In this document: positions 6,134 to 13,756 of the stretch, in pieces
Layout: every line of letters starts with the position of its first letter
Numbering within the stretch: position 1 is the stretch's first letter
Origin: Pseudonocardiales bacterium
GTDB taxonomy: Bacteria; Actinomycetota; Actinomycetes; Mycobacteriales; Jatrophihabitantaceae
Assembly: GCA_025465405.1 (NCBI GenBank)
Contig: JAODNL010000190.1
Location: 1 to 14,782 of the forward strand
Length of the DNA stretch: 14,782 bases
Direction: 5' to 3'
Made by a program: the position numbers and the translations under genes
Notes under the pieces: generated by a model
The model's input: only the letters and a program-made list of their open reading frames with translations
Told to the model about the DNA's origin: nothing
Database searches by the model: none

Positions 6134-6521
6134 ATATCTGAAGGAAGCGGGTAGCGCCCGGTCGCGCATGGAAGTGAACGACGTGGCCAAGATCGTCTCG
6201 GAAGATCGCGACCGAGGGTGAGAGCGTAGTCATCGTGCCGGGCTGATAGGGATTGCCCCAGCCAGCAGGTGGGTTGCCGCTGCCGCCATCCAAAGGGTTA
6301 TCGGCGACGTAGTAGGTGGGGCCGAGCCGTGCCTCGCGAATTCCGCAGTGTGTGTAGAGGGAGTACGGCACTCCCGTTGACGCCGGTCGGCTCGAAGGCT
6401 GGGGCTCGGTCGGACGACCCGAGCGTGCGTCGGTCGTTCTCACCGGCCCGGAGCTGGAGCATGCCGCCAAGTTGGCGGTGACCATCAGGAGTGCCGCACC
6501 GAGCGCCAACCAAAGCTTCAC
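6126..6521 (-). CDS. Small secreted lipoprotein of unknown function
   Basis: From GTG 6521 the protein has 131 residues. It has a short charged start (MKLW), a hydrophobic stretch and the lipobox LAAC with Cys21, so it should be lipid-anchored on the outer face of the membrane. A Ser/Thr/Pro/Arg-rich linker follows to about residue 45. The globular part starts with YSLYTHCGIREA and contains an NPPAGWGNPYQPGTMT segment and FRDDLGHVVHFHARPG near the end. This pattern looks like a recurrent small actinobacterial lipoprotein family, but I know no function for it. A TTG at 6584 would add 21 residues before the signal peptide; GTG 6521 gives a normal signal peptide and is preferred. Confidence 0.72.
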   Translation of the reverse strand: MKLWLALGAALLMVTANLAACSSSGPVRTTDARSGRPTEPQPSSRPASTGVPYSLYTHCGIREARLGPTYYVADNPLDGGSGNPPAGWGNPYQPGTMTTLSPSVAIFRDDLGHVVHFHARPGATRFLQICS

Positions 6522-6612
6522 GATGAGCAGACGATATGGCGGTGGCGTTCGGTTCTCAACCGTCCGCGATTCGGCCCGACTCAACTGGGGCCTGTGTCAG
6601 TGCGAGTGGCGC

Positions 6613-6634
6613 CGTGAGAATGTGCTCACGTGAG
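6613..6634. promoter_or_regulatory. Overlapping hairpin and palindrome between SRPBCC and lipoprotein genes
   Basis: CTCACGTGAG (6625-6634) is a perfect 10-base palindrome. Its left half also pairs with an upstream copy, CGTGAG (6613-6618) with CTCACG (6625-6630), around a six-base loop. The site lies 48 bases below the SRPBCC stop and about 90 bases above the chosen lipoprotein start, so it may be a terminator hairpin or an operator. Confidence 0.35.
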
Positions 6635-6681
6635 TGCACCGCTGGGTTTGGTGCGCGTTCAACTCGTCGCGCGCGCGGCTG

Positions 6682-7140
6682 CTAACCCGCCTCGACGAGG
6701 TCGGCCAGGTTCGCCAGTGCCGTTCGGGTGCCCGTCTCGTTGTCGGCTCGGGGCACGCTGTCGGGAATCCCTTCGTGCACGATGACGACCTCAGTGCCGT
6801 CGTCTACGTCGGTGAGCGTTGTGGTCATCGTCATCGTCCCGCGAAGTGCGGGATCTGGCGTCTCGAACTCGATCACTTCGACGACCTGCTCGTTCGGGAC
6901 GAGCCTCGCGAAGTGCCCGTGGTAGGTGTCCGTGTGTGACCGCGACTTGCCGGCGCTGCTCGGCGCGTCGTAGGAGAGCGAGATCCGAAAGCGGCCACCT
7001 TCGTGGGCATCGAACTCATGCACGCGGCTGCTCATGCCAGCCGGTACGCGCCATCGTGCGATCGCGTCCGCGTCGAGGAGCGCCTGATAGACAGCCGAAC
7101 GCGGCGCGCTCACGCGACGCGAGACCCGCATCGAATACAC
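6682..7140 (-). CDS. AHSA1-type SRPBCC domain protein
   Basis: The 152-residue protein is a single START-like/AHSA1 domain. It opens with VSRRVSAPRSAVYQALLDADAIARW, the usual first strand and helix. It continues through VHEFDAHEGGRFRISLSYDAP and YHGHFARLVPNEQVVEVIEFETPDP, and ends in a long amphipathic helix (ETGTRTALANLADLVE). Such proteins bind hydrophobic ligands or act in stress responses; none is specified here. Of GTG 7140 and ATG 7131 I prefer GTG: it has TAGG about eight bases upstream, and the MYS-R-VSR start fits my memory of the family. The gene is divergent from the tail-like gene at 7237 across 96 bases. Confidence 0.82.
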   Translation of the reverse strand: MYSMRVSRRVSAPRSAVYQALLDADAIARWRVPAGMSSRVHEFDAHEGGRFRISLSYDAPSSAGKSRSHTDTYHGHFARLVPNEQVVEVIEFETPDPALRGTMTMTTTLTDVDDGTEVVIVHEGIPDSVPRADNETGTRTALANLADLVEAG

Positions 7141-7221
7141 GCCGCCAACCTACCGCCCGGCCCACGTGGTGTGATGGCATTGCGCTCCCGGGGGATGTGC
7201 CCACCCGGTTCCGCCGTCAGC

Positions 7222-7228
7222 AAAGGGA
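7222..7228 (+). promoter_or_regulatory. Ribosome binding site of the tail-like gene
   Basis: AAAGGGA lies eight bases before GTG 7237. It rules out the longer open frame from 7003, whose extra part runs antisense through the SRPBCC gene. Confidence 0.6.
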
Positions 7229-7236
7229 CAACTGCC

Positions 7237-7746
7237 GTGAGTGATCGACTCGGATTGCCAGATGGCCCGCCGGTACGGGTGAACTACTTCGACGGGCAAC
7301 TGCTGAGCGCGGACGACTTCCGCACAGAGCAGCACTATCACCGCAGCATGCGGTATCTACATAACCGAATGTTGCATGGATCGGGCATCGTCGACGGTCT
7401 CGACGTCGAGGATGCCGGTGGGGCAGTCCTGGTTCGCCCCGGCGTCGCGATCGATGCTCTAGGGCGCGAGCTTGTGCTGCCGGAGTCTGTGCATATCGAC
7501 CTGCCGCCCGAAGCTGCGGTCGAAGAACAGACCGGGTGGTACGTGGTCGCGACCTGGGAGGAGGTCCCCTCTGCACCTGTCGCTACCGGCAACGCGGGCG
7601 CGTTCTCACGATGGATCGAGCGGTGCGCGATCTCGATTCGTTGCACAGCGCCGGAGGATGATGGCCTCGTGCTGGCCACGGTCGGCGCAGTCGCCGGCAT
7701 CGTCGCCGGCATCGACGCATCCGTCGGGATGTCGGTTCCTAGATGA
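7237..7746 (+). CDS. Small protein resembling phage-tail/contractile-injection accessory proteins
   Basis: From GTG 7237 the protein has 169 residues. The N-terminus carries a block I associate with proteins encoded in tail-like and extracellular contractile injection loci: VRVNYFDGQLLSADDF, then EQHYH and YLHNRMLHGSGIVDGLDV. A beta-rich stretch follows (VLVRPGVAIDALGRELVLPE). That association is from memory and no sheath, tube or baseplate gene is nearby. The frame is open from 7003, but AAAGGGA eight bases before GTG 7237 and the onset of homology-like sequence set the start. The 3' end overlaps the convergent amidohydrolase gene by eight bases. Function is unknown. Confidence 0.6.
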   Translation: MSDRLGLPDGPPVRVNYFDGQLLSADDFRTEQHYHRSMRYLHNRMLHGSGIVDGLDVEDAGGAVLVRPGVAIDALGRELVLPESVHIDLPPEAAVEEQTGWYVVATWEEVPSAPVATGNAGAFSRWIERCAISIRCTAPEDDGLVLATVGAVAGIVAGIDASVGMSVPR

Positions 7747-9337
7747 GCGTGCCGACAGCGCCGTCGCTTCGCGGGTCGAACCCACCCTCGAGCCGCCCGT
7801 CGGAGTGCCGCAACAGCGCGCCGGCGTGACCCATGGTCTCGTCGTAGGCGGACATGATCTCGACATCGTGGCCGAGCCGCCGCAGCTCGCTGATCGTCGG
7901 TTCGGGAAAGCGGTTCTCCAACTTGAGCGTGTCGGTGTCCTCGCCCCAGGTCCGACCGAGCAGCCAGCGTGGGGCGTCGACCGCCGCCTGCGGATCCATG
8001 CCGCTGCGATGAATGCGTGAGAACACCGCGCTGAGCGACTGAGGCTGCCCGTCGCCGCCCATGCTCCCGTAGACCAGTGTGCGTCCGTCGTCGAACTCGG
8101 CCAGCCCCGGGTTGAGTGTGTGGAACGGTTTGCGCCCGGGCATCAGCGGGTTGAGTCCGTGCCGGTCCAGCGAGAAGCTGCAACCGCGGTTCTGCCAGGT
8201 GATGCCCGATTCATCGAGTACCACCCCGCTGCCGAACTCGTGATAGGTGCTCTGGATGAAGCTGACGGCGACCCCGGAGCTGTCGATGGCACCCAACCAC
8301 ACCGTGTCCGCCGGCGACTTCCCCCCGCTCCACGGCAAAGCCACCTGCGGATCGACCCGCGCGGCAAGGGCATCGAGGTTGGAGCTCGCCAGCAGCGCAT
8401 CGGTGTCGACGGTCAAGTACGCGGGGTCGGTGATGACGCGGTCGCGGATCTCGAATGCCAGCTTGGTCGCCTCCACGCAGGCGTGCACGAACGGCGCGCC
8501 CAGTGGGTCGACCGTGGGCTCGAGGAGCCGGTCGATGATGCCCAGGATGAGCAACGACACCAGGCCTTGGGTCGGTGGGCGAAGATTGCTCACCCGCCCG
8601 CCCGAGTGCGCGAGCGTGAGCGGTCTGGTGACGACCGCCCGGTGTCGCTGCAGATCGGCCAGCTCGAGGGGGCTGCCGGCGGCCGCGAGCTGGCGGGCGA
8701 TGCTGCATCCCAGCTCGCCCCGATAGAAGTCGTCCAGGCCGGCTGCGGCGAGCCGGCGCAGGGTGTTGCCGAGTGCCGGCTGTGTGAACCGTTGGCCCGC
8801 TACCGGAGGCATTCCGCCCGGCAGGAACGTCTCGGCGAAGCCACTGACGGGTATGAGTTCGGGCTGCTTGTGTGCCGTTACCGCCTGCTGACCAACGGTC
8901 ACCGGGAAGCCCTGCTCGGCGTGCTCGATCGCGTCCGCCAGCAGTCTTTCCAGCGGGAGCCGGTTACCAAGGCGGGAAGCCGACAGCTCCAGCGCCGCCT
9001 GCCACCCCGAGATCGTGCCCGCGACGGTGTTCGCGGCCCGAGGCCCGCGGTACGGGATGGCGTCGAAACCGTCCGCTAGGTAGGCGTCGATCGTGGCCCG
9101 CCCGGCGGCGGCGCCGCACGCGTCGATGCCGACCGGCGCGCTGCCGGGAACGGAGATCAGCCAGAACCCGTCGCCGCCGAGGCTGTTCATGTGTGGGTAG
9201 ACGACAGCGATCGTCGCCGCAGCGGCCACCGTTGCCTCGATCGCGTTACCGCCGTTCCGCAGCACCGCGAGGGCAGAGGCGGACGCGAGCGCATGGGGTG
9301 CGACGGCAATGCCGCCGTGGGCGGGAGTTCGGCTCAT
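7739..9337 (-). CDS. Gamma-glutamyltransferase-family amidohydrolase (HpxW/YwrD-like)
   Basis: The 532-residue protein spans the whole Ntn-hydrolase GGT fold: GGNAIEATVAAA near the N-terminus, MNSLGGDGFWL, SPADTVWLGAID and YGSMGGDGQPQ. Thr345 in SPADT is the expected autocleavage site and catalytic nucleophile, giving large and small chains. Downstream, WQNRGCSFSL replaces the NEMDDF-type motif of classical GGTs; this variant is what I recall for oxamate amidohydrolase HpxW and YwrD-like proteins. No signal peptide is present, so it acts in the cytosol, unlike glutathione-degrading GGTs. Its ATG overlaps the TGA of the molybdenum subunit (ATGA), making it the last gene of the operon. It probably hydrolyses an amide or gamma-glutamyl bond in the same pathway; the substrate is unproven. 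Confidence 0.85.
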   Translation of the reverse strand: MSRTPAHGGIAVAPHALASASALAVLRNGGNAIEATVAAAATIAVVYPHMNSLGGDGFWLISVPGSAPVGIDACGAAAGRATIDAYLADGFDAIPYRGPRAANTVAGTISGWQAALELSASRLGNRLPLERLLADAIEHAEQGFPVTVGQQAVTAHKQPELIPVSGFAETFLPGGMPPVAGQRFTQPALGNTLRRLAAAGLDDFYRGELGCSIARQLAAAGSPLELADLQRHRAVVTRPLTLAHSGGRVSNLRPPTQGLVSLLILGIIDRLLEPTVDPLGAPFVHACVEATKLAFEIRDRVITDPAYLTVDTDALLASSNLDALAARVDPQVALPWSGGKSPADTVWLGAIDSSGVAVSFIQSTYHEFGSGVVLDESGITWQNRGCSFSLDRHGLNPLMPGRKPFHTLNPGLAEFDDGRTLVYGSMGGDGQPQSLSAVFSRIHRSGMDPQAAVDAPRWLLGRTWGEDTDTLKLENRFPEPTISELRRLGHDVEIMSAYDETMGHAGALLRHSDGRLEGGFDPRSDGAVGTLI

Positions 9338-11571
9338 GATGCGGCGACCCGTTCATCGTCTGAGCGGGACGCGTCGCGGGTGGTGTTCTCGAGCAGCCGC
9401 AGGACGCGTTCGCCGGTGATCGGCAGCTCGCGCGCTCGCACCCCGAGCGCGGAGCCGACCGCGTTGCCGATCGCGGCCGCGATCCCCATGATCGCGGCTT
9501 CGCCGATGCCTTTCGCGCCGGTGGTGGACCCGGTCGATGCCGCGGCCGGCAGGAAGCTGACCGAGACCGCCGGCAGTCCGACCGCCGTCGGCACGAGATG
9601 GTTGACGAATCCTGACTCGGCGATCGACCCGTCCGGCCGAAAGGTGGCCCGTTCGCTCAGTGCCGCGCCGATGCCTTGCACGACCGCCCCCTCGACCTGA
9701 GCGCGTGCCCCGTCCTCGTCGAGGACGACGCCGGCGTCGTGCACGGCCACGACGCGCTGAACGCGCACGGCGCCCGTGCGGGGATCGCAGCGCACCTGAG
9801 CCAGTTGCGCGCCGAACGCCAGACCGGGATCGGTGGTCGCGTATTCCGCGCACACTCGAATCGGATCGAGCTCGGACACCTTCACCTCGTGTTGTCCGTC
9901 GCGGATGACCGTCCACTCCGCGTCGAGCTCGACGACGTCGGGCGCGACCGCGAGCAGTCGCGCGCCGCGCGCGAGTACCTCGCGGCGCAGCGCCATGCTT
10001 GCGCGGAGCACCGCCGACCCGGTGACGTTCGCTCCGCGGCTGCCGAACATGCCGGGATCATTCGGCGAGCCGGCGCGGACGTCGTGCTCCACGAGGACGC
10101 GGTCCCGGTCGAGGCCGAGGGCGTTCGCGGCGATCCGGTTCAGCAGCGGGTAAATGCCTTGTCCGGCCTCGGCGACGCTCGTCTCGACGATCACGGTTCC
10201 CGAGCCCGGTTCCAGGCGGCAGGCCACCTCGGCATGGTCGGGCTTGTCGGCCCCGGCAGCGGCACTGGTGCTGACCAGCATCGAGATTCCCCAGCCGTCC
10301 AGCCCCTCCGACGGCTCACCGGACGCTCGCGTCGCGATGACCGTGCGTGCCGTACGGGCAAGTTGATCGAGGCAGCCGATGGCATCGATGTCGTGCATGG
10401 GCAGGCCGGTCGCGGGGTCCACGTCGCCGGCCCGCGCAAGGTTGCGGCGGCGGATCTCGAAGCGATCCAAACCCAGCCGGGCGGCGATCTCGTCCACGTG
10501 CGTCTCGACGGCGAACGTCGCCTGGATGCTGCCGTAGCCCCGGAATGCGCCGCCCGGTAGGCGATTCGTCGCCATCGCGCGTGAGCGTGCGGTGACAGTG
10601 CCACGTGGGTAGAGCCGCGCGGCGGCGTTGGCCGCGTTCGCCGCGACGGTCGAGCTGTGCCCGTCGTAGGGACCGGCCTCGAAGACCACGTCGACGAGCC
10701 TGGCACCGAAGATGCCGTCGCGGTCGTATCCGGTGCTCACCCGTATGTAGCCGCCGTGTCGGGCCCGGTGGGCCGCGGTCATCTGGCGGCGAGACGACTC
10801 GAGGAGGACCCGCGTCCCACCGGCCGCCGCGGACAGCAGCATTGCCGCCGGCTCGAGCGTCAGCTCTTCCTTGCCGCCGAATCCGCCACCGACGAAGACC
10901 GGCTCCAACCGGACGTCCGCGGCGAACATGTCGGCGAGCAGGTCGCGGACAAGGGCCGGGCACTGGCTCGGGGACCAGACCCGCCAGCCGTCCTGGCCGC
11001 GCTCGGCCCCGGCGGCCAGGCGTTCGAGGCAACCGTGCGGAGACGGCTCGAACCATGTCGTGGACGTGTGCTGGTAGGCACAGGCGGCTAGTGCTTCGCG
11101 TGCAGCCGCTTCGTCGGCCCCGATCCGGAGGTCGCTGACCACGTTGCCCGGGTATTGCGGGTTCGCTTCGGCGTTAGCGGTGAATGCGTCCTCGAGTGAG
11201 AGCACCGCGGGCAATGGTTGTTCGGTGATCAGCTCGGCGCTCTGGTCTAGCGCATGCTGCAGGCTCCTTCTGTCGCGTGCTGCGAGTGCCCCGACGATGT
11301 CGCCCGGATAGCGGCCGATGTCGGTGAAGACGCTGGTGTCGGCTGATCCGCCGTGCGGGTTGGTCGAGTACAGCGTCGCGGGCACGCTGTCGTGGTCGAG
11401 CGCGACGACGACGCCGGGTAACGCGCGCAGCGCGTCCAGGTCGACCGTGACGCGGCAGTGTGCGGTCCTCGTGGTGAGCAGCGCACCGAAAAGGCGCGGC
11501 TGCTCGACGGCGTCAGCGACGAACTCGGCCTCGCCACGAGCCTTCGGCCGGCCGTCCACAGTCCGGGCCAC
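9334..11571 (-). CDS. Xanthine dehydrogenase-family molybdenum-cofactor-binding subunit
   Basis: From GTG 11571 the protein has 745 residues, typical for the large subunit of a three-subunit molybdenum hydroxylase. The N-terminal hammerhead domain (about 1-125) is followed by GGGFGGKEE (228-236), GGAFRGYG (340-347), EAGQG (468-472) and TGAKGIGEAA (684-693). Glu691 is the expected catalytic base beside the Mo centre. The enzyme hydroxylates a substrate at carbon, usually next to a ring nitrogen, using water. The frame is open to 11646, but GTG 11571 lies two bases after the small-subunit stop with GGGAG upstream. It precedes the amidohydrolase by an ATGA overlap. The Glu after FGGK is kept; substrate specificity cannot be assigned. 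Confidence 0.92.
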   Translation of the reverse strand: MARTVDGRPKARGEAEFVADAVEQPRLFGALLTTRTAHCRVTVDLDALRALPGVVVALDHDSVPATLYSTNPHGGSADTSVFTDIGRYPGDIVGALAARDRRSLQHALDQSAELITEQPLPAVLSLEDAFTANAEANPQYPGNVVSDLRIGADEAAAREALAACAYQHTSTTWFEPSPHGCLERLAAGAERGQDGWRVWSPSQCPALVRDLLADMFAADVRLEPVFVGGGFGGKEELTLEPAAMLLSAAAGGTRVLLESSRRQMTAAHRARHGGYIRVSTGYDRDGIFGARLVDVVFEAGPYDGHSSTVAANAANAAARLYPRGTVTARSRAMATNRLPGGAFRGYGSIQATFAVETHVDEIAARLGLDRFEIRRRNLARAGDVDPATGLPMHDIDAIGCLDQLARTARTVIATRASGEPSEGLDGWGISMLVSTSAAAGADKPDHAEVACRLEPGSGTVIVETSVAEAGQGIYPLLNRIAANALGLDRDRVLVEHDVRAGSPNDPGMFGSRGANVTGSAVLRASMALRREVLARGARLLAVAPDVVELDAEWTVIRDGQHEVKVSELDPIRVCAEYATTDPGLAFGAQLAQVRCDPRTGAVRVQRVVAVHDAGVVLDEDGARAQVEGAVVQGIGAALSERATFRPDGSIAESGFVNHLVPTAVGLPAVSVSFLPAAASTGSTTGAKGIGEAAIMGIAAAIGNAVGSALGVRARELPITGERVLRLLENTTRDASRSDDERVAAS

Positions 11572-11573
11572 GG

Positions 11574-12080
11574 CTAACGCTCTCCCGTCTCGGCGAACAG
11601 TTGCCTTGCCGCATCGAGGATTCGCGCGTAGCCGGTGCATCGGCACAGATGTCCTCGAAGCGCGTCACCCAACTCGCCGTCGGCGATCGGTATCGAGCCG
11701 GAGCCGGCCAGCGCATACAGGGCGCTGACGATTCCGGGTGTGCAGTACCCGCACTGCATGGCGCGGCACCCGACGAGGCATTCGACGATGCGCCGGCCGA
11801 GCGGGGTGTCGGCGAGGTGGCTCGGCGTCCGGACGTCCGCGCCCTCGGCCCGGCCCAGATAGGTGAGGCAGCTCGGCTGCGCGCGCCCGTCGACAACCAC
11901 GACGCACGCGCCCCATGCCCCTTCGCGGCAACCGATCTTGACGTCGGTATGACCCAACTCGTCACGCAGGCTGTCGGCGAGTACTTGGTCAGCGGCTCGG
12001 AACGGCACGCTGCACTCCACGTCGTTCACCGTCAACGTGACGCGGCGCGCGACCGTATCGGGCTGCGCGCGCTCAAGCAC
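11574..12080 (-). CDS. Xanthine dehydrogenase-family [2Fe-2S] subunit with a variant cluster motif
   Basis: From GTG 12080 the protein has 168 residues, the usual length. A ferredoxin-like N-terminal domain precedes a helical domain. The second cluster is intact: C110 and C113 in QCGYCTPG, C146 and C148 in CRCTGY. The plant-type cluster normally uses C-x4-C-x2-C-x11-C. Here C51, C59 and C71 are kept, but the second position is Trp56 (REGAWGAC; codon TGG where TGC or TGT is expected). The subunit passes electrons from the Mo centre to FAD. GTG 12080 overlaps the RidA stop by eight bases; there is no clear Shine-Dalgarno, so coupling is likely. An upstream open frame to 12236 is antisense-like noise. 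Confidence 0.9.
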   Translation of the reverse strand: MLERAQPDTVARRVTLTVNDVECSVPFRAADQVLADSLRDELGHTDVKIGCREGAWGACVVVVDGRAQPSCLTYLGRAEGADVRTPSHLADTPLGRRIVECLVGCRAMQCGYCTPGIVSALYALAGSGSIPIADGELGDALRGHLCRCTGYARILDAARQLFAETGER

Positions 12081-12540
12081 GATCGACGCCGCGCAGTGCG
12101 AGAACGGCTTCGAGTTCGACGAGTGCGCCCAGCGGCAGGCCGGCCACGCCGACAGCCGAGCGTGCGTGCCGCCCGTCGTCGCCGAAAGCGGTGAGGAACA
12201 CCGCGGACGCCGCGTCGATGACGACCGGCGCGTCACCGAACCCGGTGGCGCAGGCGACGTAGCCGGTGAGCCGAAGGACTGCGTGGACGGCGTCGAGGGA
12301 ACCCAGCTCGGACTCGATGTAGGCGAGCTGCCGCAGCGCAGCGTGCTCAGCAGCGAGCACGGCCTGCTCGGTGGTGGCGTCGACGCCGACCGTGCCGGTC
12401 ATGCCGTCGGACGTCACGCCGGCACAGAAGGCGATCGCGCCGCTGATCCGCATCGGGACGTAACGCGATCGGGGCGCGTCGACGACCGGGAGGTCGAGTC
12501 CCGCGGCCGCGAGCCGAGTTCGGACCTGCGTGTCGTTCAC
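12073..12540 (-). CDS. RidA-family (YjgF/YER057c/UK114) protein
   Basis: The 155-residue protein belongs to the longer RidA subgroup with an N-terminal RLAAAGLDLP segment. Typical features are an AA-x2-AL-x2-L helix (about 63-72), GYVACATGFGDAPVVIDAAS, and HARSAVGVAGLPLGALVELEAV near the C-terminus. Arg127 corresponds to the substrate-carboxylate arginine of active RidA proteins. RidA enzymes hydrolyse reactive enamines or imines to ketones and ammonia; related operon members serve heterocycle breakdown, as RutC does in pyrimidine use. GTG 12540 overlaps the cupin stop by GTGA. Its place between FAD and iron-sulfur subunits ties it to the molybdenum enzyme pathway. It is probably a homotrimer in the cytosol. 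Confidence 0.88.
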   Translation of the reverse strand: MNDTQVRTRLAAAGLDLPVVDAPRSRYVPMRISGAIAFCAGVTSDGMTGTVGVDATTEQAVLAAEHAALRQLAYIESELGSLDAVHAVLRLTGYVACATGFGDAPVVIDAASAVFLTAFGDDGRHARSAVGVAGLPLGALVELEAVLALRGVDRA

Positions 12541-12974
12541 GCCTTCGTCGCGACGTCCGCCGACCCGATCACGCTGACGTCTTCGGGGTCCAGTTGCAGC
12601 TGGGGTCGCGTGCTGCCGTCGTGGCTGCCATCGTCGGACAGCAGCGTCGTGAGCGCATAGAGCCGGCTGGGCCCGGTGTTCTCGATGAAGTGCATGGACC
12701 CGGCGGGCAAGATCAGAAAGTCACCCGTGCCCACGGAGACGGTTTCGCCGTCGCAGTGCGCGAGACCGTTCCCGCTGAGGAAGTAAAACGCCTCGGCCGA
12801 GTCGGGATGGCTGTTCGGGTTCTGCCGTCCGGCGACGTCGAAGATCTCCAGATTGATGGACGTCGCGGCCCCGTCCTGCCCGGGCGGCAGCAGCGAGATC
12901 ATCTTGTTCGTGGCGCCGTCGCGCAGCTGGAATGCGGTCAGCTCGCTCACGTGCCGAAGGATCGGGGCGACCAT
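12537..12974 (-). CDS. Single-domain cupin protein
   Basis: The 145-residue protein is one cupin barrel. Motif 1 (G49 to G68) reads with Asn54 at the first metal-ligand position, then His56 and Glu61. Motif 2 is canonical: G84, P90, G92, His95 and Asn99. The metal set is therefore likely N/H/E/H instead of H/H/E/H. Small cupins can be isomerases, dioxygenases, lyases or ligand-binding proteins; the neighbours suggest a step in the same catabolic route. ATG 12974 shares one base with the stop of the FAD subunit (TGATG). The frame is open to 13403, but that extension runs out of frame over the FAD subunit gene and is discarded. Confidence 0.85.
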   Translation of the reverse strand: MVAPILRHVSELTAFQLRDGATNKMISLLPPGQDGAATSINLEIFDVAGRQNPNSHPDSAEAFYFLSGNGLAHCDGETVSVGTGDFLILPAGSMHFIENTGPSRLYALTTLLSDDGSHDGSTRPQLQLDPEDVSVIGSADVATKA

Positions 12975-13756
12975 CAGGTGTTCTCCTCGGGTGTGATGGG
13001 GATTCGTGGAGTCGTCGATTCCGTGGCAGCGTCGGACAGCCGGCCGAGCACCTCGTCGCAGAGAGCCGTGAGTAGCCGCCGGCGATACCACCCGCTCGCG
13101 TAGTGGTCGGTGCGTAGTGACGACTCGTCCGGTAGGGCGGCGGCGGAGACGGGAAGGGGAGCCTCGGCCACCGCGCCGGCCCAGAGCTCCACCTCTCCGC
13201 CGCGCAGGACGCCCGCGACGGAGGCGAGCGCCGGAGCGAAACCGGCGCGGCCGGCGAAGCGGACGAAGCTGCCGGGCAGCGATACGCCGAGGTCGACGCC
13301 CAGCACGAGCGCGCCCCGCGGTTCGTGCAGGTAGTCGAGCAACAGGCGGGTGTGCCGCTCGCCGGAATGTTCGAGCACGTCGACCTCGGCGTGGTAGGCG
13401 CACAGCGCGGGCAGCAGGTCACTCGTAGGCAGGCGAGCGGCGATGGTGCCGCCCACGGTCGCCACCCGGCGCACCTCCGGCGTGGCCATCGCGCGCAACG
13501 CCTCGGCGACGGCGGGCCATCCGCGCACGATCTCTTCATCGGCGAGGAGTTGTTCGAGGGTCGCCATCGCGCCGACGACCGACCCGACCCGAGCGCCCAG
13601 GCCGAGGCCGCCGAGGTCGAGGGCTCGATCACCCATCGCGGGCGGGAACGACTCCGAAGCGAGTGCGGCCCCGCCGCCCACGACGGTACGACCCTCGCGG
13701 AGACCATCGAGGGCGTCGTCCAGTCGATCTGGTCGCAGCCAGATCGCGACGCTCAT
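12974..13756 (-). CDS. Xanthine dehydrogenase-family FAD-binding subunit
   Basis: From ATG 13756 the protein has 260 residues, slightly short for the CO dehydrogenase flavoprotein/XDH FAD subunit family. A VVGGGAALASESFPPA segment (about 25-40) stands for the first FAD loop. MATPEVRRVATVGGTIAARLPTSD (split here as MATPEVRR, about 90-97, then VATVGGTIA) is the second FAD-binding region. SGWYRRRLLTALCDEVL (221-237) matches the C-terminal domain that closes over FAD. The subunit takes electrons from the iron-sulfur subunit and passes them to NAD or another acceptor. ATG 13756 overlaps the permease stop (ATGA); the in-frame GTG/ATG-like extension to 13789 lies inside the permease and is unlikely. 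Confidence 0.9.
   Translation of the reverse strand: MSVAIWLRPDRLDDALDGLREGRTVVGGGAALASESFPPAMGDRALDLGGLGLGARVGSVVGAMATLEQLLADEEIVRGWPAVAEALRAMATPEVRRVATVGGTIAARLPTSDLLPALCAYHAEVDVLEHSGERHTRLLLDYLHEPRGALVLGVDLGVSLPGSFVRFAGRAGFAPALASVAGVLRGGEVELWAGAVAEAPLPVSAAALPDESSLRTDHYASGWYRRRLLTALCDEVLGRLSDAATESTTPRIPITPEENT

Noticed and set aside
5883..6221. 112-codon plus-strand frame over the lipoprotein/membrane-protein gap
   Set aside because: It crosses the promoter, two hairpins and the lipoprotein 3' end antisense; no ribosome binding site.
7003..7236. N-terminal extension of the tail-like protein
   Set aside because: It runs antisense through the 5' part of the SRPBCC gene, while a good ribosome binding site precedes GTG 7237.
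8120..9079. 319-codon plus-strand frame opposite the GGT-like gene
   Set aside because: Entirely antisense to a gene with clear catalytic motifs; no family resemblance.
9676..10560. 294-codon plus-strand frame opposite the molybdenum subunit
   Set aside because: Antisense shadow with no recognisable domain.
12975..13403. N-terminal extension of the cupin frame
   Set aside because: Arg-rich out-of-frame reading of the FAD subunit gene; the ATG at 12974 is coupled to the FAD stop.
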